This document shows, one piece after another, positions 48,889-58,033 of a stretch of 64,000 bases of DNA. The stretch spans positions 124,001-188,000 of the forward strand of contig CAKQRE010000026.1 in assembly GCA_934271265.1 (NCBI GenBank), in the 5' to 3' direction. The stretch's first letter is position 1; each line of letters starts with the position of its first letter. This DNA comes from an uncultured Clostridia bacterium (GTDB lineage: Bacteria; Bacillota; Clostridia; Christensenellales; Borkfalkiaceae). The notes under the pieces are model-generated. The model was not told the DNA's origin. It worked only from the letters and a program-made list of their open reading frames with translations, and searched no databases. A program made the position numbers and the translations under genes.

Positions 48889-49555
48889 TATTCTTACCCT
48901 TTTCCCCGAGATGTTCACCCCTTTGAAGGAGAGTATCATCGGCAGGGCGACAAAGCAGGGAAAAGTGGAGATCGCGATCACCGATATCCGCGATTATACC
49001 GAAAACAAACACAGGAAGTGCGACGATTATCCCTTCGGCGGCGGCGCAGGTATGGTGATGACCCCGCAACCGGTGTATTCCGCCATTCAGGCGGTGGATC
49101 CGGATCACGAAGCGCGCAGAATTTTTATGTCTCCGAAAGGAAGAAGGTTCTGCCAGAAAATGGTGAAAGAATTTCTCGCCTATGACAGACTTCTGTTTTT
49201 GTGCGGACATTACGAGGGGGTGGATCAGCGCGTGCTCGACCTGTGTATCGACGAAGAGATCTCCCTCGGAGATTTCGTGCTGACGGGCGGCGAGATCCCT
49301 GCCATGGCGATCACCGACTGCGTATGTCGTTATATCGACGGCGTGATCGCGGGGGAAAGCCTTTCGGAAGAAAGTTTTACGGATAATCTTCTCGAATATC
49401 CGCAGTATACCCGCCCGCAGGAATTTATGGGTCTGACCGTGCCGGACGTGCTCGTTTCGGGCAATCATAAAGAAGTGGACAAGTGGCGGCGCAGACAGGC
49501 GGAAAAGATCACCGCCGAAAAACGCCCGGATCTTCTCGGCGGCAAGGAGGACTGA
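48878..49555 (+). CDS. trmD: tRNA (guanine37-N1)-methyltransferase TrmD
   Basis: A SPOUT methyltransferase making m1G37 in tRNA, which prevents frameshifting. It has 225 residues. The knot motifs are LFLCGHYEGVDQRV and SLGDFVLTGGEIPAMAI, with PFGGGAGMVM upstream. The start overlaps the rimM end. It ends one base before rbgA. Confidence 0.97.
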   Translation: MRIDILTLFPEMFTPLKESIIGRATKQGKVEIAITDIRDYTENKHRKCDDYPFGGGAGMVMTPQPVYSAIQAVDPDHEARRIFMSPKGRRFCQKMVKEFLAYDRLLFLCGHYEGVDQRVLDLCIDEEISLGDFVLTGGEIPAMAITDCVCRYIDGVIAGESLSEESFTDNLLEYPQYTRPQEFMGLTVPDVLVSGNHKEVDKWRRRQAEKITAEKRPDLLGGKED

Positions 49556-49556
49556 C

Positions 49557-50489
49557 ATGCCCGAAGAAAAAAATTCGTTTGCCGGAGAGACGGAGATCCC
49601 GGATACGACGGAAAAAGAGGAAACGCGGGATATCGATACGCACGGGCTCGGGAGAATTCAATGGTTTCCCGGGCACATGGCGAAGGCGATGCGCAAAACG
49701 GAAGAAGATCTGAAGCTTTGCGACGGCGTGTTATACGTGCTCGACGCACGCGCCCCCTATGCCTGTATGAATCCGAAGCTGAAAAAACTGTTCGGCGAAA
49801 AGCCGATCGTATATCTGCTGAATAAAAAAGATCTCGTGGAATCTTCGGTTGCCGCGTCGATCGTTTCCGATCTTTCCGCAAAGGGAATGACGGCGATCGC
49901 GGTGAACGGACAGGACAAACGCGACGGCGAACGGATCAAAGCCGCGTGCCGGGTTGCCATGAAGGAAAAAACGGAAAGAAACGAACGGAAAGGTATCACG
50001 AAAACGTTGCGGTTTCTGGTTGCCGGGATCCCGAATACGGGAAAATCGACGGTGATCAATACCCTTTCCGGCGTAAAGAAAGCGGAAACGGGAGACAAGG
50101 CAGGCGTGACCAGGGCAAATAAATGGATCAGACTCGGCGAGTTCGATCTTCTCGATTCTCCGGGAACCACGCCGCCTGCTTTCGAAAATCAGACTTATGC
50201 GCGGCATCTTGCTTATATCGGCGCGATCAACGACGATATTCTCGATACGGAAACGCTCGCGCTGTGTCTGATCGCCGATCTGAAACGCGCATATCCGAAA
50301 CAGCTGTGCGAAAAATACAGGCTTTCAGGCGCGGACGGGGAAGATCTTGCCTTGTTCGACGCGATATGTAAAAACAGAGGATACCTGCTTCGCGGCGGCG
50401 ATTTCGATTACGAACGCGGGGCGAAGGCGTTGATCGACGATCTGAGAAAAGGGAGGATCGGGAAAATATGCTTCGAGAAGAAGGCGTGA
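49557..50489 (+). CDS. rbgA: Ribosome biogenesis GTPase RbgA (YlqF)
   Basis: A circularly permuted GTPase needed for late 50S assembly. It has 310 residues. The motif order is permuted: G4 LLNKKDLV precedes G1 GIPNTGKSTVINTL and G3 DSPGTTPP. QWFPGHMAKAMRKTEEDL is the family signature. The N-terminal 35 residues are an extra acidic extension compared with most homologs; a later start is not evident. AAGGAGG precedes the ATG. It overlaps rnhB by 22 bases. Confidence 0.95.
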   Translation: MPEEKNSFAGETEIPDTTEKEETRDIDTHGLGRIQWFPGHMAKAMRKTEEDLKLCDGVLYVLDARAPYACMNPKLKKLFGEKPIVYLLNKKDLVESSVAASIVSDLSAKGMTAIAVNGQDKRDGERIKAACRVAMKEKTERNERKGITKTLRFLVAGIPNTGKSTVINTLSGVKKAETGDKAGVTRANKWIRLGEFDLLDSPGTTPPAFENQTYARHLAYIGAINDDILDTETLALCLIADLKRAYPKQLCEKYRLSGADGEDLALFDAICKNRGYLLRGGDFDYERGAKALIDDLRKGRIGKICFEKKA

Positions 50490-51157
50490 AAGGAAAAGCC
50501 GCCGAAAAGAAATACCTGAAAACGCTTGAGAAAAAAGCGTTCGATCTCTCTTATCTTGCGGAAGGGAAAAAGTATCTTGCCGGGATCGACGAGGTCGGCA
50601 GGGGACCGCTTGCGGGACCCGTCGTGTGCGCGGCGGTGATCATGCCGTACGATGAGGAAAACCTGATCGTCGGGATCGACGACAGCAAGAAGGTGACCGA
50701 AAAGAATCGTATTATCCTGGCGGAAAAAATCAGGGAAAAAGCGATCGCCTGCGCGATCTGCGAGGTCTCGCCCGAACGGATCGACGAAGTAAACATTTTA
50801 AACGCCACGAAAGAGTGTATGGTGCGCTGTATCGGCGAACTTTCCGTCAGACCCGACCTCGTGCTTGTGGACGCCGTCAGTCTCGATATCCCTTATCCGA
50901 CGGAAGGAGTGATCCGCGGCGACGCGCAAAGCTATGCCGTCGGAGCCGCGTCGATCGTGGCGAAGGTATACCGTGACGAGCTGATGGCGCGTTTTGCCGG
51001 AATTTATCCCGCATACGGATTCGAAAAAAACAAAGGTTACGGAACGAAAGAACATATCGATGCGATCAAGGGGGTGGGACCGTGCCCGATACACAGAAAG
51101 ACTTTCATAAAAAACTTTTGGGACGAAACGGAGAAAAAGCCGTTGCGAAATATTTAG
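50468..51157 (+). CDS. rnhB: Ribonuclease HII
   Basis: Removes ribonucleotides and RNA from DNA:RNA hybrids. It has 229 residues. The acidic active site lies in YLAGIDEVGRGPLAGPVV (D-E) and DLVLVDAVSLDI, with the helix AVGAASIVAKVYRDELM. ATG 50468 lies inside the end of rbgA. The C-terminus overlaps yraN. Confidence 0.95.
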   Translation: MLREEGVKGKAAEKKYLKTLEKKAFDLSYLAEGKKYLAGIDEVGRGPLAGPVVCAAVIMPYDEENLIVGIDDSKKVTEKNRIILAEKIREKAIACAICEVSPERIDEVNILNATKECMVRCIGELSVRPDLVLVDAVSLDIPYPTEGVIRGDAQSYAVGAASIVAKVYRDELMARFAGIYPAYGFEKNKGYGTKEHIDAIKGVGPCPIHRKTFIKNFWDETEKKPLRNI

Positions 51158-51435
51158 AAAAACAGGGCTATAAGCTCATAAAACGCAATTATCGCACGAA
51201 ATGCGGCGAAGCCGACCTCGTGTGCGAATACGATGGCGTTATTGTTTTCGTCGAGGTAAAAACAAGATCCGGGGATCGGTTCGGTACGCCTGCGGAAGCG
51301 GTTGACGAGCGAAAACGGGAAAAATATCGCAAAATCGCCTTGTGTTATATGGCGGAAAACGGGGAGTGTGCCGTTTCTTTTGCCGTGGCAGAAGTTACGG
51401 CAGACGGAATAAGATTGATTGAAAATGCATTTTAA
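51082..51435 (+). CDS. yraN: YraN/UPF0102 endonuclease-like protein
   Basis: A 117-residue protein of the UPF0102 family with a restriction-endonuclease-like fold; no firm function is known. Core motifs are GRNGEKAVAKYLEKQGY, GEADLVCEYDGVIVFVEVKTR (D...E-x-K) and AVDERKREKY. It starts at GTG 51082 behind GGGGGTGGG, giving a 76-base overlap with rnhB. A TTG at 51118 would shorten the overlap but lacks a ribosome-binding site. The overlap is long but both frames look real. Confidence 0.9.
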   Translation: MPDTQKDFHKKLLGRNGEKAVAKYLEKQGYKLIKRNYRTKCGEADLVCEYDGVIVFVEVKTRSGDRFGTPAEAVDERKREKYRKIALCYMAENGECAVSFAVAEVTADGIRLIENAF

Positions 51436-51447
51436 TCGGCTTATAGG
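51432..51447 (+). repeat. Copy of motif GTTGATCGRCTTATAGG (yraN-methyltransferase gap)
   Basis: TTAATCGGCTTATAGG shares 15 of 16 positions with the motif consensus. It ends 32 bases before the next start codon, a spacing similar to that before topA and rpsP. Confidence 0.55.
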
Positions 51448-51479
51448 TATATTTCTTTGTCTGAAGAGAGGAGAATAGT

Positions 51480-52694
51480 TTGAAAATCGGCGTGGCGACC
51501 GCATCCGGGATCGAAGCGGTCACGAAAAGAGAATTGTATAAAATCGCAGGGAAAGAGGATCTCGCCGCACTGGACGGAAGGATCTTTTTCTCGGGTACGT
51601 GGAGAGACGTTGCGAAATGTAACCTTCTTCTTCGTACGGCAAACCGCGTGGAGATCGTTGCCGGCGAGTTCCGGGCGGCGGATTTCGACGAGCTTTACGA
51701 AGGGGTTTCGGCGATCCCGTGGGAGGACTACATTCCGAAAAACGGAAATTTTACTCTTTCCGCAAAGAGCGTGAACTGCAAACTTTTCGCTTATTCCGCC
51801 ATACAGTCCGTATCGGAAAAGGCGATCTGCGAACGTCTGAAAAAGAGATACGGTGTAACGGAACTTCCGAAAAGCGGCGCGCGGTATCGGATCGAGGTGG
51901 CGGGAAGAAAGGATTTCTTCACCGTATCTTTCAATACGTCGGGAGAAGGTCTTCATCGCAGAGGGTATCGCGGACTTGTGGGCGAGGCTCCGCTGAAAGA
52001 AACGCTTGCGGCGGCGCTGATCGAACTTTCCGTATGGAATCCCGACAGACCTCTCGTCGATCTTTTCTGCGGAAGCGGAACGATCCCGATCGAAGCGGCG
52101 ATGATCGTCCTCGGCATCCCGGCGGGCGGGAAAAGGGAGTTCGATTTTTCTTTCTGGAGCGACGAGTGCCGCAAAATTCTCGATGAGGAGAGAGAAAAGG
52201 CAATTTCCGGGATCGATGAAAAAAAAGAGATCCGCATTTCCGGATTCGATATCGACGAAAAGCAGATCCGCCTTGCAAGAAGGCACGCCGAGCTTGCGGG
52301 GGTCGATCGTTTTATCCATCTGCAACGCGCCGACATGCGCGACTTCTCCTCTCGTTTTTCTCACGGCGTCGTGATCTCCAATCCGCCCTACGGCGAAAGG
52401 CTGCTTTCCCGCAAGGAAGTGGAGATTTTATATCGCGACTACGGAAAGAAAATCGGATCGCTTGACGAATGGTGCGCCTACACCCTGACCCCCGTGGACG
52501 ATTTTGAACGGCTGTTCGGGAAAAAGGCGGATAAAAAACGGAAAATTTACAACGGAAAGCTGGAATGCGTGTATTACTCGATGCTCGCCGCGCCTCCGAA
52601 AAAACGGGAGGAAAGAGGCGAAAACGGCGGAACGGACGAAAATAAATCTTTCCGGAAAGACCAAAATACGAAAATTTTGCCCGAAAACGAGTAA
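51480..52694 (+). CDS. THUMP-domain RNA methyltransferase (RlmL/YpsC family)
   Basis: A 404-residue class I methyltransferase, probably for 23S rRNA (m2G), of the RlmL-N/YpsC type. A THUMP domain covers residues 1-160 (GVATASGIEAVTKRELYKI). The Rossmann methyltransferase domain has VDLFCGSGTIPIEAAMI and the catalytic motif ISNPPYGERL. It starts at TTG 51480 behind GAGAGGAGAAT. The last 30 or so residues are a charged, low-complexity tail absent from close relatives. It is followed by the rplS promoter. Confidence 0.92.
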   Translation: MKIGVATASGIEAVTKRELYKIAGKEDLAALDGRIFFSGTWRDVAKCNLLLRTANRVEIVAGEFRAADFDELYEGVSAIPWEDYIPKNGNFTLSAKSVNCKLFAYSAIQSVSEKAICERLKKRYGVTELPKSGARYRIEVAGRKDFFTVSFNTSGEGLHRRGYRGLVGEAPLKETLAAALIELSVWNPDRPLVDLFCGSGTIPIEAAMIVLGIPAGGKREFDFSFWSDECRKILDEEREKAISGIDEKKEIRISGFDIDEKQIRLARRHAELAGVDRFIHLQRADMRDFSSRFSHGVVISNPPYGERLLSRKEVEILYRDYGKKIGSLDEWCAYTLTPVDDFERLFGKKADKKRKIYNGKLECVYYSMLAAPPKKREERGENGGTDENKSFRKDQNTKILPENE

Positions 52695-52711
52695 AAAGAA
52701 GTGAAAAACGC

Positions 52712-52740
52712 TTGATTTCGCTTCGGGAATATGGTAAAAT
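52712..52740 (+). promoter_or_regulatory. Sigma-A promoter of rplS
   Basis: TTGATT (52712-52717), 17-base spacer, TAAAAT (52735-52740). It leaves a leader of about 95 bases before rplS, in which an L19-type leader structure could form, though I could not confirm one. Confidence 0.7.
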
Positions 52741-52841
52741 AATAAAAGACTTCGAGCGGTCCTCCGACTATCGCAGAGTAACGGACGTTTTCGTCTCGTG
52801 TTGCATCGGTCGCGAACGCTTAGGAAATTGGAGGATAAGTC

Positions 52842-53183
52842 ATGAATATCATCGAACAGATCGAAAAAGAGAACCTCAAAGCGGAAGTTCCTTCTTTCAA
52901 CGTGGGCGATACCGTTAACGTTTCCGTTAAGGTTATCGAAGGCGCAAAGGAAAGAATTCAGGCGTTCGAGGGCGTGGTGATCGCCAAGAAGAACGGCGGC
53001 ATCAGAGAAACCTTCACGGTAAGAAGAATTTCTTACGGCATCGGCGTGGAAAGAACGTTCCCCGTTCATTCTCCCAAGGTGGCTAAGATCACCGTCGTTA
53101 AGAAAGGTAAAGTCAGAAGAGCTAAACTTTACTATCTCAGAAACCTCACCGGTAAAGCGGCGAAGGTTGAAGAAATTCTTTAA
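52842..53183 (+). CDS. rplS: 50S ribosomal protein L19
   Basis: Large-subunit protein L19 at the 30S-50S interface, 113 residues. IIEQIEKENLKAEVPSFNVG, RIQAFEGVVIAKKNGGIRET and VERTFPVHSPKV are diagnostic. TTGGAGGATAAGTC precedes the ATG. In Bacillus rplS follows trmD directly; here it has been moved about 3.3 kb downstream with its own promoter and terminator. Confidence 0.98.
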   Translation: MNIIEQIEKENLKAEVPSFNVGDTVNVSVKVIEGAKERIQAFEGVVIAKKNGGIRETFTVRRISYGIGVERTFPVHSPKVAKITVVKKGKVRRAKLYYLRNLTGKAAKVEEIL

Positions 53184-53201
53184 TTTTCCAATCGAACAAC
53201 G

Positions 53202-53236
53202 AAAAGCCGCCGCAGGAATTCCTGCGGCGGCTTTTT
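53202..53236. terminator. Strong terminator of rplS
   Basis: AAAAGCCGCCGCAGG and CCTGCGGCGGCTTTT form a perfect 15-bp stem around AATT, with T runs on both strands. From here to 53378 I see nothing else. Confidence 0.95.
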
Positions 53237-53378
53237 CGCGTCGCTTTATTTTTCGTTCTCGTTCCGGAGGTCGCGCCGGCGGGTGCGTCAAAGGGAAAAC
53301 AATCGTGATAAAAAGCGGGGGATTCGACTTATCAATATATATTTATAATGAAAAGTGAAAATTTTTCCCGAAAAAGAG

Positions 53379-53407
53379 TTTACAAAACGAAAAATCAGGT
53401 GTATATT
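53379..53407 (+). promoter_or_regulatory. Sigma-A promoter of the GT39-like gene
   Basis: TTTACA (53379-53384), 17-base spacer, TATATT (53402-53407), with about 130 bases of leader. Confidence 0.65.
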
Positions 53408-53542
53408 ATTTACGGGTGAAATTTTATGATCGGGCTGTCCGGCTATCCGCAGAACGATCGGATCGGTCGGGAAAGAATCTGCGCGGGCGGCGTTTGTCGC
53501 TTCGGCGGTCGGACTTTCAGACCGGTCTACCGGGAGGTACGC

Positions 53543-55378
53543 ATGAAAAAACGATCGCTTGGCATGTTGATCGTGATCCTTCTTACAGCCGTTTTCTGGC
53601 TTTTAACCGCGGCGTTCGCTCTCGGAACGAACGTTTCGCCGAGGTCTTACTGGTTGCCTTCGCCTATGCGCGTCGAGGGGACGGACAAAACGATGAACGC
53701 AGGCGTTACGATCGATCTCGACAGAACGTTGACTTCTCCCGAAGGCGAGGGGAAAACCTACGACGTTTCCCGCATTTACGTGTTTATCGGACGGGCGTAT
53801 ACCTCGGACGAAAAAGGGAACGTTTCCGTTAATTTCGATTTCAAAACGACTTCGCAGGCGACGGACGAATATCTTCGCCGCGTGACGGCGGAGATCCCGG
53901 CGGATCACGGGAACGCGCGCTACCGCTATTATAAAGTATTCGACGCGGCGGAAGAGGGAACCGACCCTCTTAACTATAAACGGGTGAAGGTGAACACGGC
54001 ATATTCCTTCGAGTTTTACGAAGTCGTGTTTACCGATGAAAACGGCAGGGCGTTCGCGATCGAAAACGCGGTCGTGGACGAAACCGCTTACGGCGATCAT
54101 GCGACCCGTTTCGCCGCCGCGCTGACCGACGAACAGAGGACGTTCCGTTCGTCCGGGGCGGGTGCTTACGTTCTTTCCGAGAGAGAATGCGACGCGCTTG
54201 CCGCCGCCGATTCCTTGCTGACGGGCAGCGGATATGCGGTCGGTTCGGCACCGCTCTCTTCCTTGCTGAACGCCGCGGGCGTGGCGATTTTCGGACGGAA
54301 CACCTTCGGGATTCGATTTTCTGCCTTTTTGTTCGGGTTTTTATCCCTGCTTGCCGTGGCGAATCTTGCAAAAAAGTTATTTCTGAAGGAATCGTTTGCC
54401 GTATGCGCGGTCGTGCTCGCGGTTGCGGGCGGCGGATTGTTTGCGGCGGCGATCTCTTCTTCTCCGGCGGTATACGCGGCGTTTTTCCTTCTTACGGCGA
54501 TCTCTCTTGCCGTTTCCTTTTTCGGAAATGCGTATTCTTTCGGGAATTTCAGGGCGTCGTCGATCAACGTTTGTCTTACGGGACTGTTTTTCGGGCTTTC
54601 GGCGGCGTGCGCGCCGCAGACGGTTTTCTGTTTCCTCGCATTTGCTCTGATATACGCCGTATCTCTCAGAAGACGTTACCTTGAATACAAAGCGGAAGAG
54701 AAGGCGGCCTCCGGGCTTGCCAAAGAAGACGCATATCAGCGGTATCGCCGCTCCGCGTTCGGCGCGGGCGGTTCGATCGCGTTCGGGTTCGTTCTGATCC
54801 CTTTCCTCGTGTGGCTGATCTCGTTTGCGATCGTTTCTTCGAACGCGACGGCTTTCTATGGGAAAGGGTTTTGGGAAACTTCTTCCGCGACGTTCGGCGG
54901 GGCGTTTGTACGCGCGTATCGGGAGAATCCTTTCCTGTTTCTCGTCGGGTTCGGCAAGGAGAACGCGGGGGCGGGCGTGTTGTTTTTTAACAAGGTCGTT
55001 TCGGTCGCTTCTCTTTGCGGGCTGTTGTATACGACCGCCGTCGTTCTGATCGGCGGAAAATGCCGCCGTTTCGCGGAAGAGAGAAAGAGGATCCGTAACA
55101 AATACCGCATCGTCACGTTTGCTTTTCTCGCTTCGCTTTTGCCGCTCGCGCTCGGCTTTCAGACGGGCATTGCCGACTATGCGTTGTCTTCCGTGTTGTA
55201 TGCCATGTATATTCCGCTTGCCGCGGCGGCTCTGAAAGAGAAGAAAAAGGCGGCGATCGTTTCGGTTTGCGTAGCGGTAGCGGCGCTGATCGTGTTTGCG
55301 GCGGCGTATCCCGGATATTGCGGGTTTGCCGTTTCTCCCGCATGGCGGGCGTTGTTGTTCGGCTGGCAGGCGGTCTGA
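53543..55378 (+). CDS. GT39/ArnT-like multi-spanning membrane protein, catalytic motif unclear
   Basis: A 611-residue membrane protein. Taking ATG 53543 behind GGGAGGTACGC, a first helix (4-24) is followed by a 150-residue extracytoplasmic beta-rich region and then about ten transmembrane segments. SAPLSSLLNAAGVAIFGRNT and FGIRFSAFLFGFLSLLAVA resemble the PMT/ArnT glycosyltransferase fold (GT39/GT83). The acidic pair in the first periplasmic loop that these enzymes use is not obvious, so activity is doubtful. The frame is open from 53426, giving an alternative start. The gene lies between rplS and yifB with its own promoter. A sugar-transfer or structural role is inference. Confidence 0.65.
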   Translation: MKKRSLGMLIVILLTAVFWLLTAAFALGTNVSPRSYWLPSPMRVEGTDKTMNAGVTIDLDRTLTSPEGEGKTYDVSRIYVFIGRAYTSDEKGNVSVNFDFKTTSQATDEYLRRVTAEIPADHGNARYRYYKVFDAAEEGTDPLNYKRVKVNTAYSFEFYEVVFTDENGRAFAIENAVVDETAYGDHATRFAAALTDEQRTFRSSGAGAYVLSERECDALAAADSLLTGSGYAVGSAPLSSLLNAAGVAIFGRNTFGIRFSAFLFGFLSLLAVANLAKKLFLKESFAVCAVVLAVAGGGLFAAAISSSPAVYAAFFLLTAISLAVSFFGNAYSFGNFRASSINVCLTGLFFGLSAACAPQTVFCFLAFALIYAVSLRRRYLEYKAEEKAASGLAKEDAYQRYRRSAFGAGGSIAFGFVLIPFLVWLISFAIVSSNATAFYGKGFWETSSATFGGAFVRAYRENPFLFLVGFGKENAGAGVLFFNKVVSVASLCGLLYTTAVVLIGGKCRRFAEERKRIRNKYRIVTFAFLASLLPLALGFQTGIADYALSSVLYAMYIPLAAAALKEKKKAAIVSVCVAVAALIVFAAAYPGYCGFAVSPAWRALLFGWQAV

Positions 55379-55402
55379 CGGAAGGAAGGGGGAGGAATAA
55401 TC

Positions 55403-56923
55403 ATGTTATCTGAGGTAACGGGCTTTGTATTGTCCGGATTAGACGGTTATCCCGTCTGCGTGGAGACGGACACCAACAACGGGATCCCCGATTTCGACAT
55501 CGTGGGGCTTCCGGATGCGGCGGTGAAAGAATCGAAGGAAAGGGTGCGTTCGGCGATCAAAAACAGCGGGAGACGTTTCCCGATGAATAAGATCACCGTG
55601 AATCTTGCCCCGGCGGATCTGAAGAAAGAAGGCGCGGGACTTGACCTTCCCATTGCCGCGGGACTTCTGAAATCTTCCGGACAGCTCGGCGGGACCGATC
55701 CTTCGGTCGTACTGATCGGAGAGCTTTCCCTGAGCGGAGAGCTTCGCCCCGTATACGGCGTTCTGCCCATGCTTATTTCCGCACGGGATAAAGGATTCCG
55801 CACGGCGGTGATCCCGAAGGAAAACGAAAAGGAGGGGGCTTATCTCGACGGGATCGACGTGTACGCCCTTTCCTCTCTGGACGAAGTGTGCAGGTTTCTG
55901 ACCGACAAAACGGGGTTCGCCCCCATCGAAAAACTCGATTACGCCGCAGTCGGCGAAAATGCCGAGTACGACGGGGACATGAAATTCGTGAAAGGGCAAT
56001 ACGTGGCGCGGCGGGCGCTCGAAGTTGCCGTGAGCGGCGGGCATAACATGATCATGGTAGGTCCCCCGGGCGCGGGCAAGACGATGCTTGCGAAATGTAT
56101 TCCGTCCATCATGCCGGAAATGAGTTTCGAGGAAGCCTTGGAAACGACGAAGATCCACAGTGTGGCGGGAAGCCTGAAACGGGAAGACGGGATCGTTTAT
56201 AAAAGACCTTTTTTAACGCCCCATCACACGGCGAGCAACGTTGCCCTGGTGGGCGGCGGGCCGACGGCAAAACCGGGCATTATTTCCCTCGCGCACAACG
56301 GGGTGCTCTTTCTCGACGAGATGCCGGAGTATTCCCGCGCGACGCTTGAAAGTTTGCGTCAACCGCTCGAAGACAGGGTGATCACCGTGTCCCGCATGAA
56401 GGCAAACGTCGATTATCCCGCCGGGTTTATGCTTGTGGGAAGCATGAATCCCTGTCCGTGCGGAAATTTCGGTTCCCAAAAAGCGACGTGTACCTGCACG
56501 GCTTCGCAGATCCGAAAATATCGCGCGCGCATTTCCGGACCTCTTCTCGACCGTATGGATCTGCAGATCACGGTGGACAGCGTGGATTACGACGATCTCG
56601 CCTCGCAGAGGGAAGAAGAGTCTTCCGCCGAGGTGAGAAAGCGGGTGAACCGTACCCGCAGGATCCAGAGAGAACGGTTTAAAAACGACAACATTACCTG
56701 TAACGCGCAGATGGGCGAGAGACAGATCAAAAAATACTGCGCTCTTTCTCCCGAATGCGAAAAAATATTAAAGGCTTCTTTCGAGCGGCTGAACCTTTCG
56801 GCGCGAGCGAGAAGCAGGATCGTAAAAGTTGCGAGAACGATCGCGGATATGGATCTTTCGGAGAATATTCTGCCGAAACACCTTCTCGAAGCGATCGGAT
56901 ACAGGAGCGAGACGATAGGATGA
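55403..56923 (+). CDS. yifB: YifB/ComM-family Mg-chelatase-like ATPase
   Basis: An AAA+ protein of the YifB/ComM family, 506 residues. ComM is a hexameric helicase promoting branch migration in natural transformation. An N-terminal Lon-like domain (NLAPADLKKEGAGLDLPIAAGLL) is followed by the AAA+ core with Walker A GPPGAGKTMLAKCIPS, Walker B GVLFLDEMPEYSR and the zinc-like CPCGNFGSQKATCTC loop. It is coupled by four bases to dprA, the usual competence-related pairing. GGAGGAATAATC precedes the ATG. Confidence 0.95.
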   Translation: MLSEVTGFVLSGLDGYPVCVETDTNNGIPDFDIVGLPDAAVKESKERVRSAIKNSGRRFPMNKITVNLAPADLKKEGAGLDLPIAAGLLKSSGQLGGTDPSVVLIGELSLSGELRPVYGVLPMLISARDKGFRTAVIPKENEKEGAYLDGIDVYALSSLDEVCRFLTDKTGFAPIEKLDYAAVGENAEYDGDMKFVKGQYVARRALEVAVSGGHNMIMVGPPGAGKTMLAKCIPSIMPEMSFEEALETTKIHSVAGSLKREDGIVYKRPFLTPHHTASNVALVGGGPTAKPGIISLAHNGVLFLDEMPEYSRATLESLRQPLEDRVITVSRMKANVDYPAGFMLVGSMNPCPCGNFGSQKATCTCTASQIRKYRARISGPLLDRMDLQITVDSVDYDDLASQREEESSAEVRKRVNRTRRIQRERFKNDNITCNAQMGERQIKKYCALSPECEKILKASFERLNLSARARSRIVKVARTIADMDLSENILPKHLLEAIGYRSETIG

Positions 56924-58026
56924 GAAAGTTTACCGACGCGGAAAAAGCGATCCTCTTTCTCGACGGTTTCCGCGAACTCGAATATAAATACAAAAAGGCG
57001 TTTCTGGACGAAGTCGGCGACGGCGTTGCCGATATTCTTTCGTCTCCGAACATTCTTTCTTCGTTCTTCGAGGAGATCGGGAACGAAAAATACGCCGCGA
57101 CCCTTTCGCTTGCTTGCGGGGAAAAGGGATTTCCCGAAAAGCTGATCGCGGCTTCTCTGAAGCATGCGGACGATGCCGTGACTCTTTTTTCGGAAGATTA
57201 TCCCGAGCGACTTGCGAATATTTCCGCGCCGCCCCTCGTACTTTATTGCAGGGGAAACACAGAACTTCTGCGTTCGGAAAACGCCGTGTCGATCGTCGGG
57301 TCGAGAAAGATGCTTTCTTCTTATCTCGTCAAAACGAAAGAGATCGCGGAGGAGGTTTCTTCCGCCGGCGTTACGGTGGTTACGGGCATTGCGGAAGGCG
57401 GCGACCGCGCCGCGATCGACGGGGCGTTGAAAAGCGGAAACCTGATTTCCGTTCTTCCGGGCGGTCTCGACTGCGTATATCCCGCGTTTCACGCGTCTTT
57501 GACCGACAAGATCGCGGAAAGCGGACTTGTCTGCAGCGAATACCGCGCGGGAACGATTCCGCGCAATTACATGTTTCCCGTGCGCAACCGCATTATCGCG
57601 GGACTCGGCGACGGCGTCCTCGTGACGGGCGGCGGAGAGAAAAGCGGCGTGAGACACACCGCGGAATTTGCTCTCGATTACGGCAGAGAAGTCTGGTGCC
57701 TGCCTTACGGGCTCGGCGTTTCTTCCGGAAGACTTCCGATCGACCTCGTGAAAAACGGCGCCGGCATCGCGGAGAGCGGGGAAGAGATCCTCTTCGCGCT
57801 CGGGATCGAAGAGAAAAGCGGTTCTTCTTCGTTTCAGCCGGAGACGACGGAAGAGGAAGACGCCGTGCTCGCCCTTCTTGCGGAAGGGGGGTCTTCGCTC
57901 GATCGTCTGATCGAATCGTCCGGCATCCCCGTGCAGGATCTTCTGACGACTCTCGGCATGCTGGAACTCAAAGGTTTGTGCGTTAAGGAAGGAGACGGGT
58001 ACCGGTGTCTCGCAAAAGGAAAGTAA
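56920..58026 (+). CDS. dprA: DNA processing protein DprA
   Basis: A single-strand DNA-binding RecA loader used in transformation. It has 368 residues from ATG 56920, overlapping the yifB stop. A SAM-like N-terminal part precedes the Rossmann fold: VSIVGSRKMLSSY, VLPGGLDCVYP, SEYRAGTIPRNYMFPVRNRIIAGL and a C-terminal winged helix (LIESSGIPVQDLLTTLGMLELKG). The usual SGLARGID-x-AAH motif is TGIAEGGDRAAID here, so an Arg and a His of the DNA pocket are replaced. It continues to topA as in Bacillus (smf-topA). Confidence 0.93.
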   Translation: MRKFTDAEKAILFLDGFRELEYKYKKAFLDEVGDGVADILSSPNILSSFFEEIGNEKYAATLSLACGEKGFPEKLIAASLKHADDAVTLFSEDYPERLANISAPPLVLYCRGNTELLRSENAVSIVGSRKMLSSYLVKTKEIAEEVSSAGVTVVTGIAEGGDRAAIDGALKSGNLISVLPGGLDCVYPAFHASLTDKIAESGLVCSEYRAGTIPRNYMFPVRNRIIAGLGDGVLVTGGGEKSGVRHTAEFALDYGREVWCLPYGLGVSSGRLPIDLVKNGAGIAESGEEILFALGIEEKSGSSSFQPETTEEEDAVLALLAEGGSSLDRLIESSGIPVQDLLTTLGMLELKGLCVKEGDGYRCLAKGK

Positions 58027-58033
58027 AATCGCC

